From Labrenzia sp. OB1 (lineage in GTDB: Bacteria; Pseudomonadota; Alphaproteobacteria; Rhizobiales; Stappiaceae): 64,000 bases of DNA. Position numbers and translations under genes: made by a program. The DNA is taken from assembly GCF_001624695.1 (NCBI RefSeq), contig NZ_JSEP01000004.1, positions 278,368 to 342,367 on the forward strand. Direction: 5' to 3'. The notes below the pieces were generated by a model. The model was not told where the DNA came from, did not search any database, and saw only the letters and a list, made by a program, of their open reading frames with translations. Below, in pieces: positions 27,301-37,100 of the stretch (position 1 is the first letter of the stretch; every line of letters starts with the position of its first letter).

Positions 27301-27820
27301 CCGCCTCGTCCACCGCCTGCTGGAGCTGCTGCCGGATGTTCCCGGGGCAAACCGCCTTGCCGCTGCCGGAGCCTATCTGCAACAGGCTTTGAAGCCCGAG
27401 TTCGAGCGCTACCGGGACCGGTTGCTTGCCGAGGTCGCGGCTATTCTTGACGAGGAGGCGTTCAGGCCGCTCTTTGCCGAACCTGCGCGCGCGGAGGTGC
27501 CGCTGGTCGGGACGATTCGCGCTGGTGACGATACGGAAGTAGAGATTTCCGGCCAGATCGACCGGTTGCTTGTCGAAGCGGACCGGGTCTCGATTGTGGA
27601 TTACAAAACCAACTTTCATCCGCCGGAAACCGTTGATGCGGTCCCGCTCGAATACCGCGCACAGCTTTGTGTTTACCGGCAGATGCTGAAGCAGATTTAC
27701 CCGGATCGCAGGGTTTGCGCCTATCTGCTGTGGACCGCCGGTCCCATGCTGATGGAAATTCCTGAAGAGATCCTCGAAGAAACATTCGCAGCTCTGCGTC
27801 CGGATGGCACAGCAGCTTGA
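24308..27820 (+). CDS. addA: Double-strand break repair helicase AddA
   Basis: 1170 residues, UvrD/Rep superfamily I helicase with a C-terminal nuclease. Walker A is WVSANAGSGKTFVLSRRVV (near residue 35), motif II is ILVDEAQDTSPRQWE, followed by FAVGDEKQSIYSFQGA, IMTVHGSKGLEAKIVIL and RRLLYVALTRAEDRLIVCG. The nuclease domain near the end carries ISGQIDRLL and VSIVDYKTN. The ATG at 24308 overlaps the addB stop and was chosen over a frame starting 30 bases earlier. It acts as AddAB in recombination repair. Confidence 0.96.
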   Translation: MSGIEIPKLTKERQDLASRPRASAWVSANAGSGKTFVLSRRVVRLLLDGTDPARILALTFTKAAAAEMATRVFRILGTWVTMEDTALAAELEEIEGRRPNAARLALARRLFARALETPGGLKIQTIHGFCEALLHQFPLEANVAGHFAVLDDRVAAEFMAAARASVLHKAETEPDSAFGHALATVIDLMSDGGAQKALDELIQNRDAFRRWTVDAGDLQAGLSELAGLLEIDPSIRLETFDRRFKDECPLDRSVCLSYGEALKSGGKTDQARADALVSAERLNDPVAFREAWLQIFLTAKLEPRQSLATKKVAAAFPDMVEALLNEQARLLALLDERRNVVTYEGTVALLRLADAVIRHYESAKTARGYLDFEDLVVKTATLLRKSDAALWVQYKLDQGLDHILVDEAQDTSPRQWEVVQSLAAEFFAGTGAHERTRTLFAVGDEKQSIYSFQGAVPAYFDAMRREFSQQAMSAGQEFHSVNLQLSFRSTPDVLGAVDTVFRYESAHKGLSKEVAPPVHEAIRRDPGIVDLWPLETEAEIVEPEDWRQPVDHVGSGSPMLKVARRIAAEIAGWMRDGTAEPGEVMILVRKRGPFVDALNRELKQLDIPAAGSDRLVLTEHIAVQDLAALGRFLLLPEDDLSLASVLKSPLFDLADDDLLEIARETPEKIRPGTLWQMLVKRSEGSGKWRSVREKLEDWRARADFVPPYEFYARLIGADGGRRAFRARLGVEVDDVLDEFLALTIAYEQSGTPGLEGFLAWMAAAPTEIKRELTSTKGMVRIMTVHGSKGLEAKIVILVDPGAPPVSAIHDPSFLPRLRLENDLLPPALVWLPPRIDRTPWHDEAVQGLRQTQEEEYRRLLYVALTRAEDRLIVCGWEPKRGAHESCWYSMVERTLKPEARELKDSAGNVIGWRWQQGSERPQAATPAESHPDGTAAQTAEPPLPSWLSAPVRPLPRKKRLQPSRAFEAMEEKEGLEPVPTLTRLKARREPASWPLERGRLVHRLLELLPDVPGANRLAAAGAYLQQALKPEFERYRDRLLAEVAAILDEEAFRPLFAEPARAEVPLVGTIRAGDDTEVEISGQIDRLLVEADRVSIVDYKTNFHPPETVDAVPLEYRAQLCVYRQMLKQIYPDRRVCAYLLWTAGPMLMEIPEEILEETFAALRPDGTAA

Positions 27821-27905
27821 CGGCGGGGCAATCGCTACCTACGTTCTGGCCAACTGATACGCTTACATCGGGTAGGCGTAACGCACACAACCACGAGATC
27901 TTGTT

Positions 27906-28226
27906 ATGGCTACAACACAAGTCACCGATGCTTCCTTTGAAACGGAAGTTCTCAATTCCGACGGCCCGGTCGTAGTCGACTTCTGGGCGGAATGGTGCGG
28001 ACCGTGTAAGATGATTGCACCGGCTCTCGAAGAAATTTCCGAAGAGATGGGCGCTCAGGTGAAGATCACCAAGCTCAACATCGACGAGAATCAGGACATG
28101 GCCATGAAATACGGCGTCCGCTCGATTCCGATGCTGATCCTCTTCAAGGATGGCGAGCCTATGGCGACGCAGGTTGGCGCTGCGCCGAAGGGCAAGCTTT
28201 CCGACTGGATCAAGAGCGCCCTTTAG
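27906..28226 (+). CDS. trxA: Thioredoxin
   Basis: 106 residues with the active site [17 protein letters not shown], the cis-proline motif [13 protein letters not shown] and an overall length typical of thioredoxin 1. It reduces disulfides in cytoplasmic proteins. It follows addA by 85 bases, as in many rhizobial genomes. An inverted repeat 47 bases after its stop may end the transcript before grpE. Confidence 0.97.
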   Translation: MATTQVTDASFETEVLNSDGPVVVDFWAEWCGPCKMIAPALEEISEEMGAQVKITKLNIDENQDMAMKYGVRSIPMLILFKDGEPMATQVGAAPKGKLSDWIKSAL

Positions 28227-28272
28227 GCATTTCTTCCGCAGCTTACCGGCTGCCGACCATTGTGAGCGCATC

Positions 28273-28300
28273 CGGCGGATAAGCGACAGCCTATCCGCCG
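28273..28300 (+). terminator. Inverted repeat between trxA and grpE, possible terminator
   Basis: CGGCGGATA (28273-28281) and TATCCGCCG (28292-28300) form a 9-bp perfect stem with a 10-base loop, followed by ATCCTCTTT, a weak T-rich tail. Confidence 0.5.
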
Positions 28301-28306
28301 ATCCTC

Positions 28307-28334
28307 TTTGAAAAATCGGCGACCGGCCTTATAA
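28307..28334 (+). promoter_or_regulatory. Candidate promoter of grpE
   Basis: TTTGAA (28307-28312) and TTATAA (28329-28334) are separated by 16 bases, which would put the transcription start about 30 bases before the grpE ATG. The -35 part CTTTGAAA is also reminiscent of heat-shock (RpoH) promoters, but the -10 element does not match well. Recognised by eye only. Confidence 0.3.
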
Positions 28335-28369
28335 GCATCCGCAAACGGTATGAGCCAAACGGAACATTC

Positions 28370-29002
28370 ATGAGCGAAGAAAACAAAACCCCGGAAGAAC
28401 AGCCGGCAACGGCAACCCCGGAAGCCGGCGCGGCAGCAGCGCAGCCTGAAACCGCCGAAGAAACCGGAGTGGATCCGACCGAAGTTCTTAAAACAGAGAA
28501 CGCCGACCTGAAGGACCGAGCCTTGCGGACGATGGCGGATATGGAAAATCTCCGCCGGCGCACCGAAAAGGAAATCAAGGACGCGCGCCAGTACTCCGTC
28601 TCCGGCTTCGCGCGCGACATGCTGAATGTTTCGGACAATCTGCGCCGCGCACTTGAGGCCCTTCCGGAAGACGACCGCAAGAACGCAGATGCCGGTGTCG
28701 CCGCCCTGATCGAGGGGGTCGAGATGATCGAGCGCGATCTCCTCAATCAGCTTGAAAAGAATGGCGTGAAGAAGCTTGAGCCCGAAGGCCAGAAATTCGA
28801 CCCGAATTTCCATCAGGCCATGTTCGAGGTTCCCAACACCGAAGTGCCGAATAACACGGTGGTGCAGGTCGTTCAGGCCGGCTACGTGATCGGTGAAAGG
28901 GTTCTGCGCCCGGCCATGGTCGGTGTCTCCAAGGGGGGGCCGAAGGAGGCTGCCCAGGTCACTGACGCGGAAGCCGGACAGACGGTAGACAAGAGCGCCT
29001 GA
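28370..29002 (+). CDS. grpE: Nucleotide exchange factor GrpE
   Basis: 210 residues. A disordered Glu/Pro/Ala-rich N-terminus is followed by the long coiled-coil ([20 protein letters not shown]) and the beta domain ([38 protein letters not shown]). It releases ADP from DnaK in the Hsp70 cycle. In many relatives grpE lies near hrcA; here it lies between trxA and a membrane protein gene and appears to be its own unit, with a terminator 35 bases after the stop. Confidence 0.96.
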   Translation: MSEENKTPEEQPATATPEAGAAAAQPETAEETGVDPTEVLKTENADLKDRALRTMADMENLRRRTEKEIKDARQYSVSGFARDMLNVSDNLRRALEALPEDDRKNADAGVAALIEGVEMIERDLLNQLEKNGVKKLEPEGQKFDPNFHQAMFEVPNTEVPNNTVVQVVQAGYVIGERVLRPAMVGVSKGGPKEAAQVTDAEAGQTVDKSA

Positions 29003-29036
29003 CCCCGCACCGGGAATTGACTGTTGACTAAAAAAA

Positions 29037-29070
29037 GCCGTTCCTGCCGCAGGGCAGGAGCGGTTTTGTG
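29037..29070 (+). terminator. Terminator of grpE
   Basis: The stem TCCTGCC (29042-29048)/GGCAGGA (29053-29059) is extended by outer CCG/CGG pairs and followed by TTTTGTGTTT. The run of A before the stem (29030-29036) would let it act in both directions. Confidence 0.85.
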
Positions 29071-29245
29071 TTTAACGGGTGAGCCGGTTAAAAACAGAGC
29101 CTGGGATCCCCAGCCCTGTCCCGCCTATCTCCCGGGTTCGAAACGTTGGGACGCTTCATGCGAGGCGGGGGGAGCCCTCTCGGTTCGAGAATATCGGGTG
29201 GTTGCGCGGCCAACGAGGCACGCATTCAAGAAACGAGGCGACAAG

Positions 29246-29857
29246 ATGCTGCTGCAGGTACTGGATTATGTCGGGGTCGCGGTCTTCGCCATTACCGGAG
29301 GTATCGTCGCCTCGCGCAAGCAGCTCGACTTCATCGCTCTGCTGTTCTTCGCAACCCTGACCGGCATCGGTGGCGGAACCCTGCGGGATCTGCTTCTCGG
29401 CGTGCCGGTGTTCTGGGTGGAGAATGAGGGGTACCTGCTGGTCTGTCTGGTCGTCAGCATCTTTCTGTGGTTCTTCGCGCATTGGGTCGAGCGCCTGCAC
29501 AAGCCTCTGCGCTGGGCCGATGCCATCGGCGTCTCGGCCTATTGCGTGATGGGGGTCGCAAAGGCCATGGCCGTGGGCGACACGGTGCTGGTCGCGATTC
29601 TCATGGGCGTCTCGACTGCCACATTCGGCGGCATTCTGCGCGACACGATAGCCGGCGAACCCTCGGCGATCGTCAAGCCGGAAATCTATGTGAGCGCCGC
29701 ATTCGCCGGAGCCGGTGGTTTTGTTGTGTTGGTGCAGCTCGGATTGCCGTCGGCCTTATCGGCCGCCGTGGCGGCCTCCCTGGCACTGGTGCTGCGCGGT
29801 GGCGCTATCGAATTCGGCTGGACGCTGCCTGGCTATCGCAACAAATTCACCTCCTGA
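29246..29857 (+). CDS. TRIC-type / UPF0126 membrane protein
   Basis: 203 residues, nearly all hydrophobic, about seven membrane segments in two similar halves: VGVAVFAITGGIVA with GIGGGTLRDLLLG in the first, and IGVSAYCVMGVAKA with ATFGGILRDTIAGEPS in the second. This internal repeat with a GGG-x-LRD motif defines the UPF0126/YicG family, whose members are prokaryotic relatives of trimeric intracellular cation channels. The start at 29246 has GAGG 7 bases upstream; the upstream extension of the frame is not family-like. Transported ion unknown. Confidence 0.9.
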   Translation: MLLQVLDYVGVAVFAITGGIVASRKQLDFIALLFFATLTGIGGGTLRDLLLGVPVFWVENEGYLLVCLVVSIFLWFFAHWVERLHKPLRWADAIGVSAYCVMGVAKAMAVGDTVLVAILMGVSTATFGGILRDTIAGEPSAIVKPEIYVSAAFAGAGGFVVLVQLGLPSALSAAVAASLALVLRGGAIEFGWTLPGYRNKFTS

Positions 29858-29998
29858 CATGCCTTGGCCGCCTGTCTCTCCATCGATTTTTCGTGCGTCC
29901 TTGTTCCGCTACGTACCTATCCACCAAAAAAAGGCAATTCTGCACATCCGCCCTCAACCTCATCACAGTTGAGATCGACCTCGTTGTGCAAGAGAGAA

Positions 29999-30406
29999 CT
30001 AGATGAGGGCGGAGAGCTGAGCAATCAGCGCCGACGCCAAGTTTGACCGTTTCGAGTCTGGCGCAGTCGCGGTGTCCCAGCTCAGGACGACATCGTCGTT
30101 TTTCCAACGGGGTTTCACGTGCAGGTGCAGATGGAAAACGTCTTGTCCTGCCACAGCCCCATCAGAAAGGACTAGGTTTACACCTTCACAGCGAGTTTCA
30201 TTCCGCAGAGCACGTGCAACCATTTTTGCAGCACGCATCATTGCCGCACCAGTTGCATCATCAAGCTCATCTAGGCTTGCCATATGCCGACGTGGTACGA
30301 CAAGCGGGTGGCCCTCAAGTGAGAGGAGAACCAGGATGTCTTGGTCTTGCCAAAGAACGTGCCCCGCAGCGTCCCCTGCGATGATCGCGCAAAATATACA
30401 ATTCAT
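29999..30406 (-). CDS. HIT family hydrolase
   Basis: 135 residues with the histidine triad HLHLHV (His92, His94, His96) near the C-terminus, an N-terminal CIFCAII pair of cysteines and PLVVPRRHMASLDEL, all typical of the HIT/HinT branch that hydrolyses nucleoside phosphoramidates or dinucleotides. It is orphaned between the TRIC gene (convergent) and the transposase remnant, and its ribosome-binding site is weak, so it may belong to the acquired region. The natural substrate cannot be stated. Confidence 0.88.
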   Translation of the reverse strand: MNCIFCAIIAGDAAGHVLWQDQDILVLLSLEGHPLVVPRRHMASLDELDDATGAAMMRAAKMVARALRNETRCEGVNLVLSDGAVAGQDVFHLHLHVKPRWKNDDVVLSWDTATAPDSKRSNLASALIAQLSALI

Positions 30407-30455
30407 CAGAAGATAATTGCATCATCGGCCCTCCCTGGCGAGGCTGAAGAACGCT

Positions 30456-31145
30456 CTATCCCATCGAAGGAGCGTCGGTGTGCCCCGGCGCTATCGGTTT
30501 CGGCCATTCCAACCCACCTTCTGAGGATCTCCTGACCTGCCGGCCGACGGCCCTCATCGGGAGGTCCTCGAGCTGATCGATAAACGGGCGGTGACAGATC
30601 TGCAGCTGCACGGCTCCGTCTCTCTGGTCAACCGTCTCGATCTTCCGGCGCGGGTTCTTCCGGAACATGATCTCGTCAATATATCGCTGAAGATGACGCT
30701 TGCTGAGCTGGTGATAAACGCCCAGCTGCGTTCGCTTCAATAGGGCGGTGATACTTCGACCGTGTTGGAGTGCACGTTGCCACGAACGTATTTCTTTTTC
30801 CCGTGAGTGACCGTGTCCTGCTCCTTGGCCGCCTTGCCGCTTCGACGCGTCCGCCACGCTCTGCGGCGACGGCCACCTCCGGTCGTTTCGTAGCCTTTCC
30901 ACGCGGCCGATAGACATACTTGTACCGAGGATCCACGTTCTTCCGTGGATGCCCGCCCATGTAGGTCGTGTCGACCTCGACGATCCCGTCAAGCGGACTG
31001 TCGTAGCCGTCCCGGTCATCCATTAATTCCCGGATCGCGTGTGCCATCTTCCAGGCCGTCGGCTGTCGCACGTCGATCTGCTTCACCAGCATGACGGATG
31101 AGATGCCCTTGGAGGATATGAGCGTCAATTGAAACCTGAACCGCT
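30456..31145 (-). pseudogene. Decayed IS1595-type (ISXO2-like) transposase
   Basis: On the minus strand one frame carries the middle of an ISXO2-like DDE transposase (QIDVRQPTAWKMAHAIRELM and GIVEVDTTYMGGHPRKN, with the first catalytic aspartate), and a second frame carries the end (YHQLSKRHLQRYIDEIMFRKN). The switch between frames around 30760-30850 means at least one frameshift. The N-terminal zinc-ribbon part is absent: the recognisable sequence begins right at the stop codon of the giant gene at 31146. No inverted repeats were recognised. It is a marker of past insertion or rearrangement at this edge of the accessory cluster. Confidence 0.8.
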
Positions 31146-34100
31146 CTAGCTCTCCGGGATCGACTGGAAGAGTTTCTTGACCTCGATCAGCGGCTGTTTC
31201 GCGGTGCTGGCTCCAAAAACCTTCAGTTCGATATCGACCTGGGCGTCGCCCTTGACGGTCGGATTGTTTTTCGCGATCCAGTTTTGAACCGTCGCGGCGA
31301 AGGGAGCCACGAAACCGGGCACGACACTCGGGTCGACCGACGATGGGGACGGCACCAGAAGGCTGACCGGTACCGCGACACGGGGAATGTCGTCCTGCCC
31401 TGGAACCATCTGATAGGAATAGCTCGCCTGCATCGAGACGTCGGCGTTTGTCTTGCCCGAACCACCTGCGTAGAGACCCTTGAAGAATGCGGTCAACAAT
31501 GCGTCCAGATCTCCTTGTGCACCGGGCATACCGTTCAGCGAGAAGTCCGGATAGATCAGCGAGGGCACGATCGGATTGGCGAAGCGGACCTCCGGTGTCT
31601 GGAACAGGAAATCGGGATTGGTCGAGATGGTGTCGATGTCTTCGATGGGGAACAGGATCAGGTTGCGCTGCACGAAGAGCGTTGACCAGCCGTTCTGATA
31701 GGCCAGGACATCAAGCTTGTCCATCGCCACGATACGCGTGGAATCGCCAAGCGCATCGCTGTAGCTCAGGTAGCCCGGATCCTCGCCGGGCGGGGGCGTC
31801 GTCGTCTCGTAGACATAGGCTAGCTCCACCCCGGCCGGCAGTTTGTCCTGCGGCACGGCGGTCGCTGTGTAGGTCTCGGGCTGAATCGCGATCACCATTG
31901 CGGGCAAAGTGGTCGTACCGTTTGAAATGGTGTTGGTGATGGGGTCCCACGTGGCCTCGGTCCCGTCAATCTCCAGCCCGCGGATATTGGTCTGTGCATG
32001 CCCCTCCGGCGTGGCGTCCAGAACGGACATGAAATTGATAACCACCGTTTCCGGAGCGGCGTTCTCCATCAGGCTCTGACGCCGGAGGGTGTTGGCATAA
32101 GCCTCGGACACGGCGGCGGTCTGGGTAGCGAAAGCTTCAACCGCCTTGCGCGCACCTTCGAGTGTCGCGGGGGGCTGGTCATCCTGGCCGTTGATCTGGA
32201 CCAGGTACTTGTTCATGTCGGCCAGTATTGCAGGCCAGGACGAGATGAACTGGGCAAGCGTCGAGAACAGGTCGGCCACTTGCACCGCCTTGTCCAGTGC
32301 CTGGTTGCTTCCTTCGCTCGAATTCAGCTCGATCCTGTAGCTGACGGCATCCGACGCGCCTTGCTGGTAGAGATAGGTAAAGCTGTAGTTCCACTTGCTC
32401 AGGTCTGCGGGATCCGTCGGCGGAATCGTGATCGGATGGACGGCCTGCCAGGTGCTCTGCGCTGTTTGTCCGGACACGGTCGGAGGTGTCGGCAGGTTCC
32501 GGTTGACCACCGGAACGTTGGACGTGTCTGCTCCCAGATCATACGGCAGGGGACCATTGACAAACGACAGCCAGCGCGACTCCACATACCCTTCAATGCC
32601 GGGAACATTGCTGCGGTCGAACTCCAGATGACTGATCTTGAGAGACATGTCCAACGGGACATAGGCTGTATTCAGAACCGTTTTCGATCCGAAGACAAAC
32701 GCCAGACGCGGATCGACCGTTTCCTGACCGTCCTTGCTCGGGCCAAGCGGGATGCGCGCCGGCGTGAGACTGTAATTCTGGTTCAGGGGCGTACCACTGA
32801 TCTCGCCGCCAGGCTGGCCGTACAGACTGTCGGGCCCGGCCGGGCCGTCGCCGCTGTCGCCACTGACATCGCTCAGTCCGAACACTATGGTAACTCCGGC
32901 GCGATAGGCGGCGCCGATCTGGTTCAGAAGCTGCTGGCGAAGCTTTTCGCCGGCGGCGGCTTTTGTCGAGGAGTCGGTGGCGGAGGTGGACAGCACCGGC
33001 AGCACCGTGGAACTTATGTTGTCCGCCAGCTGTTCCTTGGTGTTCAGGATGCTGTGAAGGCTCGGGCCGGGATCTCCGGCCCCGGGTGGCGGGGACATCG
33101 GATCGTCGAACCCGTCGATCTCGTCCAGAATGAAGATATGCGGTGCGTAATCCGCCGAGAGGATGAGGTCGAGCGCATCCAGCATCGCCTGGAACCATTG
33201 GTTCAGATCGACACCGTCGAAATTGACCGCTGTTTCTTCACCGGTGCTGTAATCGGTGATCTCAACGATCTTGCTTTCCAGCGCCTTGGCCACCGGTTTG
33301 GGAGCATAGTAGCTCGCCGTATCGCCGATGTTGAAGTGAATGCCCTTGCCTGCCGATTTGCCGAAGCGCACTGCCCAGAGTTGCTGATCCCCTTCCGCTG
33401 AATCGTCCGTGGTTTTCGCCAGCCCTTCGCCGGTTTTCAGCATCCAGTCATTTGTATCGAACAGTGTTTCGAGCGCCATGGCGAATTTGGTGAAGGCCAC
33501 CCCGGCGTCCGAGTCCGCTTGCGGGAGGACGGCAGAACTGACGCTCAATCCGTTTTGCAGAGCGGCGACCGACGGCTCCGTCAGCAGCGGATTGCGATGG
33601 AAGCGCAGGGCCACATCCAGCTCGATGATATTGCCGTCGGCAATCGCGTTCACATCGACGGGCAGGGAGACCGATGCGGTTGGCTGCGGCGGCAACGACG
33701 AGCTTCCGGCAGGATTGGCGACGCTGTAGAGATAGCTGACACAGTCGGCGACGTAGGCGCGCACGTTGTCCGCGTCGTTCCCCAGATCGGTGACCGGGTC
33801 TGCAAAGAGTGAATTCGACAGGCTCATCGTCACGGCATTGCCGCTGACGCCGGGGATCTTGACCGGCAGGTCGGAACCGTAAGTCTGGTTCAACTGGAAA
33901 TAGACCCGCTGGTACAATTTGAGGTCATGGGCAGCCTGTTTCTGGCCGCTTTCGCCTTCATAGGCCAGCGTGTTCAGTTCAAGACCAAGGTTCAGGCTGG
34001 GACCGGACGTGTTGTCATAAATATAGCTGGCGCGTGTATTCGGCCACTCGGCCATACCCATCAAACGGTCATTGAACAGGACTGGAACAGCTGCTCCGTT

Positions 34101-37100
34101 CAGCGCGCCTCCGTAGCTTTCCGCCGGCGCGGTGAATGGCGTGACGGTGGTATTTCCGAAAACATCCTGCCATCGCAGCGACACTTGCGCCGTGCTGCCG
34201 ACCCCCACATAGGGGTTTTCGGATTTTGCCGGCAGGGTCGGGTCGACTGTTTCAGGAGCTGCATTGACCAGCGCCAGTCCGTCTCCGATACCGATGGATT
34301 GGCGATAGTCGTAATCCGCAAGCGCCAGCGCGGCCAGCCGGGAGTGCCGCCGGTCGACCCGGCGCAACCTGCTTTCGGCCACTGTCGCACTGTCGTCTCC
34401 CGCATCGTCGTGGTTCTGCGGACCGAACGGCGTGCCCATGGCGCTGGTCTTGAAGTAGACGTTTCGCTGCAGCCCGGCGGACAGCGATGTGTACAGACCG
34501 GACATGGTCTGATTGGCGAAAGTTGCCTTCTGCTCCGGTGTCGGGTTCGGCGGCAGGTCGGTCGGTTCGCCGAGATTGGCACGCTTCATCGCGATGCCGA
34601 TGTTGCGCGGAGGCAATTGTTGACGCAGCTCGAAGACTTGCGAATTGATCGTGATCGTCTGGCTTTCGCTGAAGATGTCCGGAACGGCGCTCACGCCGCG
34701 GACGACCTGGTCCACCGTGACGCCGTAATAGGCGGCCATGCTGGGGAAGGTGTTGCCCGGCGCGGCCGCCGTATCCACCTTGTAGGTGAAATCGGGAATG
34801 TAGAAGACCGCCGCCAGCGCCACGGTGACACCGGGATTGAAGTCCGCAATCGCCTGGCCGGTAAAGGTGGACGTCGCTCCGGCGGAAAAATGGGCGGCGA
34901 GTTTGTCCAGTGTCTTGGCGGCATCAATCGCGCCGCCGTCCCGGACCAGATCGGCTTCGACCAGCTGATGCACGATCCCCGCCATCGGCAGGTCGACACC
35001 TTGCGGAACCGCGGCATCCGGATTGACCTCCGCGATACGTCCCGGTCCGGGGCCGTACATGTCGGAAAGAGCATCCAGGGTGATGCCGGCGGGCACGGGA
35101 GCGCTGGCACCCGAAGCCGATTGCGACACCGCCTGGACCACATCCCGTTCGGTATCGAGCGCATCGGTGGTCACCACGGAGTTGACGAAATTCGGCGTCG
35201 TCATGCCGAAGGTGCCAGGACCCTTCGCAGCAAAGCTGACCACCATGGACAGCGTGCCGGTGCCACTTGAATCGAAGATTGCAGAGGGAAGACCCTGCTT
35301 GTTCCGGGTCATCTCGTAATAGAGAAAATACCCGCCGCTGCGCACGGTGCTGAGCTCCCACATAAGGCGGATGAACTGGGCGGGCGGATTGGCGATGCCG
35401 CGCGGTGGCTCGGCGTCCACGCCCAACTTCGCCTGGGCGGAAATGAATCCTGCAGGGTTCGTCTCCGTCGACAGGTTGGTCTGGGTGATGAAGGACAGGA
35501 AATCCTCATCGCCCGGCGTCACCAGGGTCGGAACACCCGGTCCGTTCTGATTGTAGAGCAGGAAGATGCTGGAGGCGATGTCCTCGCCCAGCGTGTCCAT
35601 CGCGGTCAGGATTTGCTCCAGAAGGATGGAATCCGCTGCCGTGGGGCCGACAAGCTCATAGACAAAGGGCAGGGATGGTGCGATCGCCGGCCCGGGGACG
35701 TCTCCCGGGTTCATTCCCTGTTTGGCGACAAGCGCTGCCGCGGGCAGCCGCTTGACCTGGAAGTCGATGCGGGTGGACCAGGCCCAGTTGTTCAAAGGTG
35801 TGCTGCTGGTGGCGTTCGTCGCAGGGTCGGTGCGCAGGACCTCAGGCGAGAATTGCGGCAACAGCGGATAGGTCGAGCTGATGCTGCCGGTTGCCGCCTC
35901 GATGCTTGCCTGACGCGCCGCCACCAGATTGGTGAGAGCGGGGGGAAGTGCCCAGATTGTCGGCTGGATCTGCGAATCGGAACTCTGTTCCGCCAGACCG
36001 GTCCCGGTGGCACCTGCGGAGCGGGTTGTCACCTCCTGGATTTTCTCCACCGAAGAACTCGACCAGCGGGCAAATCCTGAAGCCGAGAACACCCTGGCGC
36101 TGCGTTCGGTCAGTGGCAGGACCGTCAGCGAGGGATTCGGGTTGAAATTGCCCTGGACTTTCGCCCATTCCACGACGACCTCAAGCTGGGCATAGGCCTC
36201 CGACAGTGTCAGGGGCATCGGATCTGTGGTCGATACGCCGTTGAATTCGATGAAATCAAGCGGCACGCCGTGGGATTGTGCACCCCGTGCCAGATCGACG
36301 ATGTAGCCGGTCGCCGACACAGGCGTTGGGAATTGCTGGCCTGTCAGCTGGTAGACACCGTAATAGTCCTGTCCCGTCGGATAGAGGAAATCTGCTGACA
36401 GTGTGAGGCCGTCCGCAACCGGCAGGCGCAGACCGTACAGCAGGAACCGGGACACCATTCCCGCCGTCTGGCCAACCTGATTGGTGGCTGCGATCGCATC
36501 CCACAGCTTCGAAACCTGCAGTGCCTGGAGATTGGCCAGCGCCAGCATTCCACCCTCGGCATCGACGGCAAACAGTGCCTCCACGTCCAGGTTCCTGTCA
36601 GTCACGGCGGTGGCGGTGGTGTTGAATGAAGCTGCAACGCTGTTGAGCGTGTCGCTGGACGCCCCGGACGTCCCCGCAGTCGTGTAGGCGATCTCGGGGA
36701 CAAGCATGGTCTGCGTCGGCATGAGCAGGTTCGCCGTGTCATACAGCACGCTTTGCGCGGCAAGCGCCTCCACCGTTGTTCCGATTTCCAGTGCAATCGT
36801 CTGGAAACTGTCTCCGGTCACGGTGACATAAATCTTGGTCTCGCCCGAGCCCCAGACAAGCGACAGTTCAATCCCGCCCTGGATGAAGTGAGCTTTGGAA
36901 TTGCCCAGGATCAGGTTTTCGGCCGTGGTGGTCCAGCGCGCCGGGCTGCCTGCATCACTGTTGCGGACTGCAATCGTGTTCAGCGTGTCGCCGGTCTGGA
37001 TCACACTGTCCTGCGCGGGGATCGTGATGGTTTTCGCGGCCGTCAGCGGATGCTTCGCATTCGGAACGGCGATGTCGGCGGTCGTCAGAGCATTGCCGGT

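Noticed and set aside
33105..33150. Walker B-like ILDEIDG in the giant protein, suggesting an ATPase
   Set aside because: There is no P-loop or other ATPase motif anywhere in the protein.
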